NCBI GenBank assembly: GCA_032622095.1
Contig: CP136065.1
Coordinates: 209,662,151-209,726,150, forward strand
Direction of reading: 5' to 3'
DNA length: 64,000 bases
From: Siphonodentalium dalli
Lineage: Eukaryota; Mollusca; Scaphopoda; Gadilida; Siphonodentaliidae
The translations under genes and the position numbers were made by a program. The stretch's first letter is position 1, and each line of letters begins with the position of its first letter. The notes under the pieces were generated by a model that saw nothing but the letters and a program-made list of their open reading frames with translations, searched no databases and was not told where the DNA came from. Shown piece after piece: positions 33,607 through 44,703 of the stretch.

Positions 33607-34672
33607 TGAGGTAAAATATGGGTGTCTCACGAACGTAACACTGGAAAGTTCTGACAAGAAATTAGTAAAAAAAATGTGGACTTGAAATTCGGCGATCTTC
33701 CAGTCGAAAACATCATGTAATACATGTGAAATGATTGGGGCGTCTTAAATCTGTTAAACTCTGAGGTATAAATGTCATTTCGCGGATTTATGTAGGACTT
33801 TAGGTGTTTAAAGATAGAGATTGTGTCTGTCACCGCAAACAATCAAATTTATTCCCCAGACGTACAAGACAACATGAGTATTGAGAAACACCATTTAACA
33901 TTAATACATTAAGAAATAACAATAATATGTACGTATTTACAAATGAGAAAGAGGGGCAGTCGGGATACATGTATATCGTTTAAATATTGTATGTGTGAAC
34001 TAATAGTTCAGTAACTATAATGCCGTTCTTGCTGTATTTGGAAAGAATTCCTTTGCCATAATTGTATTTACGGTAGTTGCACAATCATGACAGAGCACAG
34101 TTACTGGACATAAAGTCCCAAAAATAAGGTTTTAATCGAATTTATAAATCGGTATACGAATATAAAGAACTCATGTTATGAAAGAGTTACCAAATGGCCG
34201 GACAAACATATCCCAAATACAAGCACAAAAATACGGGGCATATGTCGCCTGTGTCCTATAAATTACACACTCAGCTACAACTCTGCAGCGATAAAATCGT
34301 TCCGGACGCCAAATTAAAGTAGTTTTAAACATTTTTCATAATTAGCGACGAGTGACTCGTCGCCATCCATATCGCCATTTTATTTCTTAGCATCGTATGA
34401 AGGGAACCGGTGTACTGAAAAAAGTGCATGTGTTCCGACATACTATTTGTTGCAGAAAACCGGTCTTTCCAATTAGCGATTGAATAAGTATACGAAAACA
34501 TTGAAAATATGGATGGCACTCGTCGCTAATGGTGAAAAATGTTTTAAACTCCGTTAATTTGGCGCCCGGAACGATTTTATCGCTGCAGAGTTGTAGCTGA
34601 GTATGTTATTTATAGGAAACATGCGACATATGCCCGTACATGTATGTTGTGTTTTGTGCTTGTATTTGGGAT

Positions 34673-34692
34673 AAGATAAGATAAGATAAGTT
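34673..34692 (-). repeat. (TTATC)n 3' tail of LINE B
   Basis: On the plus strand this is ATAAG repeated four times, directly next to the target duplication. A microsatellite tail in place of poly(A) is usual for several LINE clades. LINE A has a shorter version. Confidence 0.85.
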
Positions 34693-34840
34693 TAATAGGC
34701 AAAACATCCTTATAAGGACAGTATGCAACATATTAATATATAGTTGTACATTGAACAATACAATAAATGATATAATAATAGATGGTAATATATAACCATT
34801 TAAGTACAGCTGAATGTGCATAGGGTCGTCTCGTCTTCAT

Positions 34841-37800
34841 TTATTCATTGCTTATGAGGCGAAGCTCATCGCGTGCGGAAAATAATTTTCGGATTATATG
34901 ACATATTGAAGTGCATGAATTTGAAATATTGTTGGATAGGATTTTGACAAGCTGTTCAGTTGGTGTCATGTTTTCAAAGTCTGGGAACTGTGTCTTCATA
35001 AGAGTTATTAGTTCGAGCCGCGGTGTGCGGTAAGCACTACATTCCAAAAGAAAGTGTTTTTCATCTTCAATAGCATCATCGGAACAAAATATACATAGTC
35101 TTTGTTCCAATGCCGTCGGTGGTTGGGTGTGGCGTCCCTTTTCAATAGCCAGTTTATGATTACTTATACGCAGTCTAGTAAAAACGATTCTATTTTCTAT
35201 TGATGGTGTGTGAAGAAGATAAGGTTCTATTTCGTACTTAAGTTTGAAAAGTCGGTATGTTCGTAATTTATTACTTCCCGTTTTTGAGCATTCATCAGTG
35301 AGACTCTGTCTGAAATATATATAATAATCTTCAATAAGATTTCTTTTGAATTGACTCAGAACTGGACCCGGATTGTTTAGGTCTGCAATATTCCACCCCA
35401 GTGATTCTGCCGTTTTGAAGATTGATTTCTTAACCGATGCCACTTGTTGTTCCAACGCAGCATTACGGAGCAGATTACAGTCCGACCGTGAAATTATCTT
35501 AATTACATAAGATGAAAGTCTGCATGCCACGTCAATAAATAATGGATGGCTCCCTAACTCGGCGCGAACCGCGTTGTTCGAAGAAAATCTGCCGACTCCG
35601 AGTAACCGCTTACAATATTTTATGTGTACCTTCTCACATGGAAGGCGGTCGTGATTTTTAGTGGTTATTTCCACACCCCATATTTCGCTACCATATAACA
35701 ATATCGGCTTAATTAATCTATCGAAGAGTTTTACAGAAGTCACTAGTGGAATCGGTGCGTCGTTTGTACATGCGTTAAATAAAGAATGCATTGCTTTGAG
35801 TCCTTTAGCACTCAATTCTTCCATTGCATGTGAGAATCTACCCGTATTACTAAATTTAATTCCAAGATAATTGTATTCATTAACAATTTCCAACTTTTGA
35901 TTTCCAATGTGAAAGTCTGGTAAAGTTTTTGTTTTCCTACTTCTAAACACCACACATTTAGTTTTATCAGTGTTCACGGTGAGTTTATTGTTCTCAGTGT
36001 ATCTATTTAGTCTGTTTAGACAGCACTGTAGCCCACTTGGAGTATCAGAAAGTAAAACCAGGTCGTCAGCGAATAAAATGTGATTAAGTGTATCATTGCC
36101 TAAATGGACAGCCTCGCAAGGACTGTCAAACTCTTTTTTAATGTCGTCAATAAAGATTTTGAACAGGTTTGGGGACAATATGCATCCCTGCCTAACACCT
36201 ATCGTGGATAAGCATGGAGGCCCCAACCCTTTGTTTGTTTTGGTGATATAGTAGCTATTGTCATATAGTGACTGTATTATCCGTAGTATGAGTCCCTTAA
36301 TGCCCGCGCATTTTAATTTTTTAAAAAGTAATTGTCTGTTTACTGTATCGAACGCTTTTCTGAAATCTATGAATGCAGCATATAGGGGCTTTCCCAATCG
36401 TTTGTATTTTTGAATGGCCGCGTGCAGAACAAATGCTCCATCAATGGTGCTCTTCCCTTTCGAAAAACCAAATTGGTTTTCGCTGATACTATTGTTTACA
36501 TGTAAGAAATCGATTAACCGACGATTAATTATTTTGTTAAACAATTTACCGACCGCCGATGATATTGCTATTGCCCTGTAGTTATTGGGATCACTTTTGT
36601 CTCCTTTTTTGTGAATTAAAGTGAGGGTAGATTCGCTCCAATCACTCGGATAATGTCCTGTCTCCAGAATTAAGTTAAACAATTTTACAATTTCATCAAT
36701 TATCAATGGAACGAGTGACTTCAGCAATTCGTTCGAAATTTGGTCGGGTCCAATCGCCTTTCCGTTTTTTAGTTCTCTTGTAGCGCCAAGAACTTCCTCT
36801 GTCGTGATATCATCATTATTGATAGCTTGATTACAAGTTTGATATGTGTCCGAAGATAATCCACAATCTGGATTATCAGGTTTCGGACAATAAAGCTCAG
36901 TGAAAAAATCAACTGATCGATCAGCATCAAGCTCATTTTGTGAGAGCGGTCTCTGCCGCATTTTTGTTATGATTTCCCAATATTGTTTTGGGTTGGTTGT
37001 TTCTAAAGTATCTAGTTTACAATATATATCTGCGTAGAATGCTCGTCGTTTAGCCTTCAGCGCCTTTTTGTACGCTTTTCGTTTCACATGGTATCGCGTT
37101 CTTAGGTTTGGGTCAAATGGGTTATTCCTCATATCATTAATGATTTTTCCGAGATCGCGCTTAAATTCCCTACATTGTCCGTCAAACCATTTTCTTTTAC
37201 GCGGAGTTTTCTTCCTATTAACTACCCTTCGTACACATGCGTACATGTTTACGTCTTTTACTATTTGCATAAGGTCTTTGGTCGCATTTTTGGCACCATA
37301 AACATCATGCTGATAGTGATACGTTTTATAATCAGCTAAGCGTCCGCGAATGGACGTATTATGCATGGCGTTGCGTAATTTCTCCTCACTATGCTCTGCC
37401 CATTTAAGATGTGTTCTAAGTTGGGTATATTTATATTTGTTTTGTGATTGGCATCGTTCATTGTCATATTTTAAGTGAAGAACTAATTGACAATGGTCAG
37501 AGAATTCAGTTGGAAGTTTAACACAAAAGTAATCAACCGCGCAAAGAAAACTCTCTGTTATAAGGATATAATCAACGACGCTCGCCCCATTATATTGATA
37601 GCTTGTGAAATGACCAAGTCTATCGCCTGTAGATCGTCCATTAATTACACGAATACCACAACTTCGGCTGAGATTTATGAGCTGGCGACCAAAAGAGTTT
37701 ATACGACTATCCATACTGGCTCTATTGGGGCACGTGTCAATTATGTAATCAGCTGGGAGTGGCGTGTGCTTATCACTGTCAGATACCACGTGGTCTGGCA

Positions 37801-38302
37801 ATTCACCTGTGCGTGCATTGAAATCCCCGCCGAGAATTAATAGTTCACCGCTCTTGTATCGAGCTAAAGCCTTCTCGACACATTCAAATATATCATCGTC
37901 TTTATCTTTCGTCTTCCAAAAACTAGAATTGCTGGGCGGAATATACAATGACACAAATATTACTTTTGTGGATTGGTTAAGCATTTGACCATCGAACTCG
38001 ACACATAGTGCTACCTCGTTTACAGTGTAGACTTTTCGCATGTACTTTTTGAATTTTGAGAGAAAATAAAAGGCTATACCACCCTTTTTCTTGGCCTGGG
38101 AACGACTTAAATTTAGATTTTCATACCCTTCTAAATGAATATCTGGTGAATCTTGATGCCACGTTTCTACCAGAGTAATAAACTCATATCTCTCTATTTG
38201 GTTTCTAAAATCTGGATCTCTTATTTTTTTACGGATCCCTTGCACATTCCAGCTTGTATATCGGATTGTATTACTGTGATCTGTTGAACTAGTGTCAGAC
38301 AT
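34841..38302 (-). CDS. LINE B ORF2: APE endonuclease and reverse transcriptase, intact
   Basis: 1153 aa. Residues 12-276 are an apurinic-like endonuclease with N19, E46 (LVETWH), D160 and N162 (GGDFNAR), D244 (SVVDYIL) and S268-D269-H270. Residues of about 500-800 are the reverse transcriptase: D646 in AFIDFRKAFD, IGVRQGCILSP at 701-711 and the active site FADD at 744-747. The C-terminal region ends with a CX2C-X9-HX4C zinc motif (C1070, C1073, H1083, C1088). It nicks the target DNA and copies the element RNA at the nick (target-primed reverse transcription). No stop or frameshift is present. The start at 38302 is the first ATG that precedes the conserved endonuclease N-terminus. Confidence 0.95.
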   Translation of the reverse strand: MSDTSSTDHSNTIRYTSWNVQGIRKKIRDPDFRNQIERYEFITLVETWHQDSPDIHLEGYENLNLSRSQAKKKGGIAFYFLSKFKKYMRKVYTVNEVALCVEFDGQMLNQSTKVIFVSLYIPPSNSSFWKTKDKDDDIFECVEKALARYKSGELLILGGDFNARTGELPDHVVSDSDKHTPLPADYIIDTCPNRASMDSRINSFGRQLINLSRSCGIRVINGRSTGDRLGHFTSYQYNGASVVDYILITESFLCAVDYFCVKLPTEFSDHCQLVLHLKYDNERCQSQNKYKYTQLRTHLKWAEHSEEKLRNAMHNTSIRGRLADYKTYHYQHDVYGAKNATKDLMQIVKDVNMYACVRRVVNRKKTPRKRKWFDGQCREFKRDLGKIINDMRNNPFDPNLRTRYHVKRKAYKKALKAKRRAFYADIYCKLDTLETTNPKQYWEIITKMRQRPLSQNELDADRSVDFFTELYCPKPDNPDCGLSSDTYQTCNQAINNDDITTEEVLGATRELKNGKAIGPDQISNELLKSLVPLIIDEIVKLFNLILETGHYPSDWSESTLTLIHKKGDKSDPNNYRAIAISSAVGKLFNKIINRRLIDFLHVNNSISENQFGFSKGKSTIDGAFVLHAAIQKYKRLGKPLYAAFIDFRKAFDTVNRQLLFKKLKCAGIKGLILRIIQSLYDNSYYITKTNKGLGPPCLSTIGVRQGCILSPNLFKIFIDDIKKEFDSPCEAVHLGNDTLNHILFADDLVLLSDTPSGLQCCLNRLNRYTENNKLTVNTDKTKCVVFRSRKTKTLPDFHIGNQKLEIVNEYNYLGIKFSNTGRFSHAMEELSAKGLKAMHSLFNACTNDAPIPLVTSVKLFDRLIKPILLYGSEIWGVEITTKNHDRLPCEKVHIKYCKRLLGVGRFSSNNAVRAELGSHPLFIDVACRLSSYVIKIISRSDCNLLRNAALEQQVASVKKSIFKTAESLGWNIADLNNPGPVLSQFKRNLIEDYYIYFRQSLTDECSKTGSNKLRTYRLFKLKYEIEPYLLHTPSIENRIVFTRLRISNHKLAIEKGRHTQPPTALEQRLCIFCSDDAIEDEKHFLLECSAYRTPRLELITLMKTQFPDFENMTPTEQLVKILSNNISNSCTSICHIIRKLFSARDELRLISNE

Positions 38303-38894
38303 TATTTCAGTGTACTAGCCATGGAGCTGGTAAGATTTCCTATTCTCCCTACAATTGTACAATTTACCTAAATCAAACATTTGAAGTATACGTATATAAT
38401 GCGTTCATACTAATAAAATTTAACAACAATACTAAAAAACAAAGAGTATACCTTATAGTGCTTCATCGTGCATGGCAACAGCATAATCTACAGAGGGACA
38501 CATTTTACTTAAGGAATATTTTGAAATCATACAGAAATGAAAGTTACTTATCCACTGGGCGAAATGCTTTTGTTTGCTTTCATAACACATATTGTTTACA
38601 CTGATGGCCTGTTATTGTATCCACATTGGTTCGTATGAAGATCGTTATAGATGATTTGATAACAAGCTGGTGGTCATCATTTAATTGATACATGGTGCTA
38701 ACAAGTGAGATTATGGTAGATAATTACCAACAATGCGTTCATTGTCGGTACATAAAACGTGCCGACTTAAAGGGTCGATGTCGGATGTTAAACAAGTAAT
38801 TAAAACGTTATTCAATTTGTATACAAGTGCGATGAAACCAAAGTCCATCTTACTGGAGATTAAGCTGTGCCATGCCTACAAAAACCACATGGAA
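38303..38894 (-). other. spacer between ORF1 and ORF2 of LINE B
   Basis: 592 bp of AT-rich sequence with no long open frame. ORF2 translation would need reinitiation or a separate RNA. Nothing structured is evident by eye. Confidence 0.5.
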
Positions 38895-40904
38895 CTAATT
38901 TGTCCCTTTGATGCACGCTCTCAGTTCTGCTATCAAACTACCGAGTTCAGAAGCCATTAAAGTTTGGGAGTCTTTCAAGTCACCCGCTGGGGACTGGTGA
39001 TTCGTCGCAGGTTGTGAGTGTGACCACCGACCATGCTGATGAAACGAAGGGTCAAAGGTCTGTCGACTGTTCGTCCCGTGGCGAATGTTTCTGCCCAATC
39101 GTTCCACGCCATCAGTGTTGGGATGCCATTTGTCATGGAACAGATGTACTGCTATGCGGGTTGATCGTGGTTCCACAAATGATTGGGCGTTATCTATGTA
39201 TTCACACCCAGTTAGCGCACAGATTGATTTGTAGCATTCGTTTGTTTCGAAAATCAAACGATTTGTTCCGTGGTTGTGCGGTGAGGGTAGCACTGATGAT
39301 ATTCGAATTGTCGCCTTAGGGTATCGGCGTTTCACCTCATCGATAACACTCAGTAATAGTTGTTTGTCGGTCACTAACCCATTTCGGCATGAGTTGATGC
39401 CTACATGGAATGTAAATTTTGTCACATTCCCCTCCACAAAGTTCGACGAATCTGTCAGCCACGCTAGAAGCCCCATTATCCTCATTCCACCGATCGAAAC
39501 CTTCTTTACGAACTCACCAGGGTGGGAAAGACGCCGCGAATTAACAAATCGAAGTACTGAGTCTCCCACAACAAGGTGTATTTTTCCAAATTTAGAAATT
39601 TCACTGGGGTTTCTCTCCTTGTGATCCTTTGATGACGTGACACGTTTAGAATCTACAGGCGATTTTGATTGATCATCAGCCTGAAGCACATGAAATTTGT
39701 TTGCAACTGTTATATTGGATGCGACAACATATTCCGAGTCGGTAACTACAACTGGGCTCTCTTGAATCGGCGTTCGTGATTTTCCGTCGCCTGTGTAATT
39801 AATTTTTTTGAGTTCCGGTTTGTGTATCGAGTGCTTTGCAGTTGGGGTTTTGTTCAACTTCGTTTTTCCGGTTGAGGGAGCTGCTGTTGGGGTTTTGTTC
39901 AACTTCGTTTTTCCGGTTGAGGGTGCTGCTGGTGGTATTTCTGTGGCTACTTTTTTTGCCACCTTTCTGAGTCTATTGTTTTCTTCTTTCATCAAAACCA
40001 TTTCTCGTTCTAGCTGTTTGAATTTCTCATTAACTTCTGAGTCACGGTTGAGTTGGTTTGTTTTGAACTCTTCAAATAGCTCTTGTAGTTCCGAAATTGC
40101 CATTTTAAGCTTTAAACATGACAATTTCTCACTGTAATCTCCATCGGTTTTCTTCTGCTGTCGTTTGAGCATTGGGGTAAGCAGGTTGATAACTTGTTTG
40201 GGAATTTGTTTGTTTTCAGTCTGCGGCGTGGCTGAAAATGTAATCGGGGAGTGTGCATTTTGAACATCATCCCAGTAAATGTCGTGTCCATCATCGTTCT
40301 TCGGAGTTGACGCGGTTATTACCTGCTCACACTCCGAGGGCACTGTCTTTTCCTCAGAAAAACCTGATTCCCAGATGTTGGGTAGTGTTTTAGTTGTCCA
40401 CCAAGTGATATTTTTCTTAGATCCTTGGATCATCATTTTGTTTTTAGTCCTATATACGTGAATTGTCACTTTTCCACCTTTACCGGTCACGTTCCGATAG
40501 ACATCAATTCTTTCATCCACTATAACGTTCATTTTGTCTTTTCCTATTATCCAATGTGCATTATTTATTTCCTTTTTCAATTTGTCATCCCAATACATTG
40601 AACACAGTCCACTATAGTATCTATTGTAACTGTCAGAGTCTAAATCTATGGTCACGCAACGACCTCCATCTTTGATTTCCGTTTGGTATTTGTTTTCCTC
40701 ATCATACGTTAACTTTTTCTTTATTAGTTTATCGAGATTAAGAATATAATTTCGATCACTCACTGTTCCTCTGGTAGAATTACTTGAATTTTGCTCAAAC
40801 AAACGAACCGATTCTGGCACAACAGTTGTTACATCAGTGTCCTCAATAACATCGAATGTGTCATCAAAATCCGTGTAATCGAATGTTTCCATGATAATAT
40901 CCAA
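38895..40904 (-). CDS. LINE B ORF1: RNA-binding-type protein with coiled coil and SGNH esterase domain
   Basis: 669 aa. The acidic N-terminus (1-50) is followed at about 80-170 by a compact domain ending VTIHVYRTKNKMMIQG. Residues 262-320 form a Leu/Glu/Lys-rich coiled coil, likely for multimerisation. A 15-residue tandem repeat AAPSTGKTKLNKTPT occupies 326-355. Residues 440-610 are an SGNH/GDSL hydrolase with all four blocks: GDS at 447-449, GG at 472-473, GIN at 502-504 and DKWH at 591-594. ORF1 proteins with an esterase domain are known from CR1/L2-type LINEs; their role is thought to involve RNA or membrane association. The open frame and intact catalytic set support recent activity. Confidence 0.92.
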   Translation of the reverse strand: MDIIMETFDYTDFDDTFDVIEDTDVTTVVPESVRLFEQNSSNSTRGTVSDRNYILNLDKLIKKKLTYDEENKYQTEIKDGGRCVTIDLDSDSYNRYYSGLCSMYWDDKLKKEINNAHWIIGKDKMNVIVDERIDVYRNVTGKGGKVTIHVYRTKNKMMIQGSKKNITWWTTKTLPNIWESGFSEEKTVPSECEQVITASTPKNDDGHDIYWDDVQNAHSPITFSATPQTENKQIPKQVINLLTPMLKRQQKKTDGDYSEKLSCLKLKMAISELQELFEEFKTNQLNRDSEVNEKFKQLEREMVLMKEENNRLRKVAKKVATEIPPAAPSTGKTKLNKTPTAAPSTGKTKLNKTPTAKHSIHKPELKKINYTGDGKSRTPIQESPVVVTDSEYVVASNITVANKFHVLQADDQSKSPVDSKRVTSSKDHKERNPSEISKFGKIHLVVGDSVLRFVNSRRLSHPGEFVKKVSIGGMRIMGLLAWLTDSSNFVEGNVTKFTFHVGINSCRNGLVTDKQLLLSVIDEVKRRYPKATIRISSVLPSPHNHGTNRLIFETNECYKSICALTGCEYIDNAQSFVEPRSTRIAVHLFHDKWHPNTDGVERLGRNIRHGTNSRQTFDPSFHQHGRWSHSQPATNHQSPAGDLKDSQTLMASELGSLIAELRACIKGTN

Positions 40905-41395
40905 TATTTTCGATCTAATGATCCAAGCTAACTAAGAATATAACTAATCTAACTAATATAACTAAGAATATAAAATCCAGTATATAATTCCATCTGTCGG
41001 CTTGCCAGCTCCATTGGCTTCCTTAATTAGTTGCGCATGACTACTCGCAGGAGTTAATTGTAAATACGTCCGCTCACGTCGAAGGTCGAGCTGTATTGGG
41101 ATATGTTTGTCCAGCCATTTGTAATTGTCCGGCCATTTGTAATTCTTTCATAACTTGAGTTCCTTATATTCGCATACCGATTTATAAATTCGATTAAAAC
41201 CTTATTTTTGGGACTGTATGTCCAGTAACTGTGGACAGAGCAGTGTCTTCGTGGACTTCCGTTGTTCCGGATTCGGTGTTCGAAAAAACATTGAATTCGC
41301 CCATATCTCTTTTTTCGTTGCACATGTTTTGCGCATAAATTTCGCTGTTTACCCGGTTGCCAATATTGCACTTATCTGTAGATATTTCAGTGCAG

Positions 41396-41448
41396 GCACC
41401 AATTCTGGCTATAGAAGCATTGGTCCAGGAGCTACCACGACCAAGTAA
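41396..41448 (+). other. exon-like segment in unit 2, not supported as a gene
   Basis: After ATATTTCAGTGCAG a short frame reads GTNSGYRSIGPGATTTK and stops. In unit 3 (57097-57179) the frame is kept and extended, but in unit 1 a deletion of about 72 bp near 13222 removes it. It could be a lost terminal exon or chance. Confidence 0.2.
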
Positions 41449-41649
41449 CTTTATAACCCTGTGATGACTCCAGTATAGCGTTCTTTAACGTGGAAATTGC
41501 TTAATATATTGGATGTGACTCCACTAAGTCATCCCGCCAAATTTCCGTATAATATAATTTATACCACGATCTTACTATATAAATAAAGCCATCTGTTTAA
41601 ATTTTACATTTAATCAACACCTGTTGATTAAACGTGCCTACTGTTGATT

Positions 41650-41818
41650 AAACTTCGCAGAGTGGATTAAACTTTCTCCATACAATTTGAACGGAAAAGT
41701 GTTTATCCATCGCATTGTAAAGATCGTGGCATAAACTTCGCAGGGTGGATTAAACTTTCTCCATACAATTTGAACGGAAAAGTGTTTATCCATCGCATTG
41801 TAAAGATCGTGGCATAAA
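41650..41818. repeat. two tandem 83-bp copies, unit 2
   Basis: Starts at 41650 and 41733. Same pair as 13399-13567. Confidence 0.85.
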
Positions 41819-41820
41819 CA

Positions 41821-41965
41821 AAATATACGCATAATGTTTCTGAATAACAAATTTAATCCACTCGTGGGATTGGCGATTTACACCACTCGCTGAAGCTCGT
41901 GGTGTAAATCGCCAACCCCCCACTCGTGGATTAAATTTGTTATTCAGAAACACTATGCGTATATT
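41821..41965. repeat. 145-bp palindrome, unit 2
   Basis: Outer arms as at 13570-13707. The centre has a second inverted pair, GGCGATTTACACCA and TGGTGTAAATCGCC, that unit 1 has partly lost. Confidence 0.85.
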
Positions 41966-43380
41966 CTATATATAATCAATAGTCCTACATATTATCGCTA
42001 CATATGGCAATTTGACAACTTTCAGACATTTGTATAGTATTAAAACTATAATGTTCTTATTCGTTCCAGAGATGACAAGGGAAATGGAGTCTCCCACGTA
42101 ATACACCAAAGCATAGAATATATATCAACGACTTAAAATAGGATTTCCAGAACATACAACACAGTTCCACGTCAGAAGCAACAGTTTATCCAGGTCAAGA
42201 CAAGTTGAGACCACAAAGTTAAATAAATAAAGCAGACAGCAATTTAGAAAATGCAACTCGGTGTAGATTTCTTTCTTTTAAATATTTCACCTGACTCACC
42301 TGATAAGAGAAACTAGATCATGCCATGAAATTCTACTCTGGCTAACGCCCGTAGAGATGATATTCCACCAGTACAAAACATTGGAACTTTTTGCAGTTTT
42401 GACAGGGAACCTTGTGAAGATGAAAAAATAACGCGGGGAATATATTTCCTTATTATTATCTGCTCCTTAATAAGTTACTTCACTGTAGGTGAAGGTCCTC
42501 TCGAAATTTCACGATTTAAGTGACTTTGTGAACTATATTTATTTGCGTCACTTACAATTATGGGATTTCTCCTGGGTAATTAATTCAATGTTTATTGCGA
42601 TATCGGTACAGAACAGTCACAGAAAGGCGTTAGAACCAGCTAGGGCAGCTAGTATTAATAGTAGACCATGCCATGATTCTCTACTCTAGCTAACGCCCGT
42701 AGAGATCATATTCAACCAGTACAAAACCTGAAAACTTTTTGAAGTTTTGACAGGGAAAAAATAACGGGGAATATATTTCTTAGTTAATATCTGTTCCTTA
42801 ATAATGTACCTCACTGTAGGTGAAGGTCCCAACTCAAACTTGCATTTTTTTCTATGACTTTTGTGAGCCGATATCGCAATAAACATTGAATTAATTACCC
42901 AAGAGAAATTCCATAATGGTAAGCGTCGCAAAGCAAAATCGCTCACAAAGTCACTTAAATCGTGAAATTTCGAGTTGGAAGCTTCACCTATACAGTGAAG
43001 TACATGATTAAATAACAGATCATAACTGAGAAATATATTCCCTGTGTTATTTTTTCGACTTTATAAGGTTCCCTGTCAAAAGTTCCAAGGTTTTTAACTG
43101 GTGGAATATGATCTCTACGGTCGTTAGCTAGAGTAGAGAGATTCATGGCATGATCTAAAAAGAAACAAGAGCTGGGCTGTCGCTCGATGCATATCACCGT
43201 GTGACATACCGCCAAGAGTGGGCAAACCTGTATAACATATGGTTGAGATACTTAGGCAGACGGACCCAAAAATGAACATTTACAATCAAAGGTGAATAAC
43301 TGTAGAACGGGAAACCTGAACAAAACAAAACTCAATTGAATGTCCTCCTATTAGGGAACATCCATACCAAATTTCATTAA
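41966..43380. repeat. intergenic block with direct and inverted copies of the TTTTGACAGGGA repeat
   Basis: Direct copies start near 42310 and 42660. A reverse-oriented copy covers about 42860-43160 (for example TCACTTAAATCGTGAAATTTCGAG, inverse of the stretch near 42505). The whole can fold back on itself. No gene is supported. Confidence 0.5.
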
Positions 43381-44140
43381 TATCTGACAACCGATTGTTG
43401 AGATATTTGCCCGGATGTAATCGAGTAGACCACAATTTCCTTCGGTCATGTGGGTATAATGACGGCTTCTGGTTAGTCCAGATCTGTGTCCTGTACTGGT
43501 ACAAAACCTGCATATAGTCACGGTGGGGAACCACGTGGTTTTGAGGCTGGTGAGTACCACGCATACAAAATGGCCAAGGCTGTTGCAAACGAACAAATAA
43601 CATAATACATGTATATGAGGAGCTGACACAAAACATAGCATTTTGACTGTTGCGGGGATATGCTAGTTTATTTTTGAAATAAGTTGTTACCTTATTTGTT
43701 CGGAAATACTCCGTGGTTATATATAACATTCTGACCAAAGTTGCCAGTCGGAGGTGCGTGGAATTCACCAGTCCATACATATTGGAGAATCCTTCGACTG
43801 ACAACTTTGGTCAGAATATCAGAGCAAATAAATGTGAATTTGGACACAAGTGATGTATCAGCTTGTTTGAAAAAAATAGTATACCATCTGCTCGTAGCTG
43901 TCAAAATACTATGTAATATGCCATATCTTAGTTTATAACCTTTTCCCTCGTTTCTGGTCGCGTTTTCGATCGCCTCGCCATTTTGAATGGGTGGTACTCA
44001 TCAACTCGAAACAACGTGATTCCCCACCGTGATAGTATCGTGCTAAATTTATCAGATTGCTATATACCAAACTCCGATGCAGAAAGCTACGAACAGAGAC
44101 CCGCGTCTTGAGAAAATATATACACAAGTTCAGCCACAAA
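43381..44140. other. intergenic, present in units 2 and 3 but deleted from unit 1
   Basis: The matching unit 3 segment is 60720-61235. Minus-strand open frames differ between the two copies by frameshifts and stops, so I treat them as non-coding repeat sequence. A small hairpin, ATTCTGACCAAAGTTGCCAGTCGG with its complement, spans about 43729-43820. Confidence 0.5.
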
Positions 44141-44352
44141 TACAGTAATGCTCTAATTAATCGACCCCTTAACCACAGCAGAATTATGGGTAACTTTTCG
44201 AGATTTAGTTGGAAATATGGCTTGTTGCCATTCATCGGAAAGCTCTAGAGCTTTCCGATGAATGGCAACAAGCCATATTTCCGACTAAATCCTGAAAAGT
44301 TACCCATAATTCTGCTGTGGTTAAGAAGTCAATTAATTAGAGCATTACTGTA
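44141..44352. repeat. 212-bp almost perfect palindrome (family P, full length)
   Basis: From TACAGTAATGCTCTAATTAATCG to its inverted copy ending AGCATTACTGTA, with a spacer-free centre GAAAGCTCTAGAGCTTTC. A length of 212 bp with arms of about 106 bp would extrude as a cruciform or be read as a long hairpin RNA. Confidence 0.9.
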
Positions 44353-44703
44353 TATCCCCAGAGGGCGAATTTAGTGACGCTATCCCGCACGGCGGGCTAC
44401 TGGAGACCTTGGATTAGATTGAAGTTCCCCAGTTGAAGTTGGTGATGTTTGCCCATTAATCGCCTCGATTATGCATTTTATCTTCTGCAAATAAGGGGAT
44501 ATAGAAACTTCCCAGAAGTGAAAAAGAGACTAAAACAATGTTAATTTGAGACTATAGATATTTCCCAGAAGATGATGCCTATAAGCAGAATAAGGTCCCC
44601 AGAAGGTGAATTTGGTATGCTAGCCGGCTGTGCGGGATATCATCACTAAATTCATCCTCTGGGGACCTCATTCTGCAAATGACAGACGCCATGCTTGCAG
44701 GCT
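44353..44703. mobile_element. unit 2 copy of the 350-bp MITE, left end altered
   Basis: The right end is the same as at 15442 (TTGCAGGCT). The left end begins at CCCCAGAGGGCGAATTTAG without the outer terminal repeat. Confidence 0.55.

Larger units (their letters stand above)
34673..41095 (-). mobile_element. LINE B: apparently complete 6.4-kb APE-type non-LTR retrotransposon
   Basis: The element is flanked by TTGGGAT at 34666-34672 and 41096-41102 (TATT(T)GGGAT with one T more on the left). Unit 1 has the uninterrupted target near 12921. On the minus strand the order is 5' UTR (about 190 bp), ORF1 (669 codons), a spacer of 592 bp, ORF2 (1153 codons), a short 3' UTR and a (TTATC)n tail at 34673-34692. 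Both ORFs are open with their key residues. It is the best candidate here for a recently active element. The clade is not assigned. Confidence 0.92.
34097..41231. mobile_element. foldback element of unit 2, split by LINE B
   Basis: The left arm, loop and part of the right arm are 34097-34672; the rest of the right arm is 41096-41231. Joining across the LINE gives the uninterrupted arrangement found at 12361-13054 in unit 1. Confidence 0.8.

Noticed and set aside
43286-43804. 172-codon minus-strand frame, also present in part at 60705-60941
   Set aside because: The two copies differ by frameshifts and stops, and the sequence has a non-coding interspersed repeat character.
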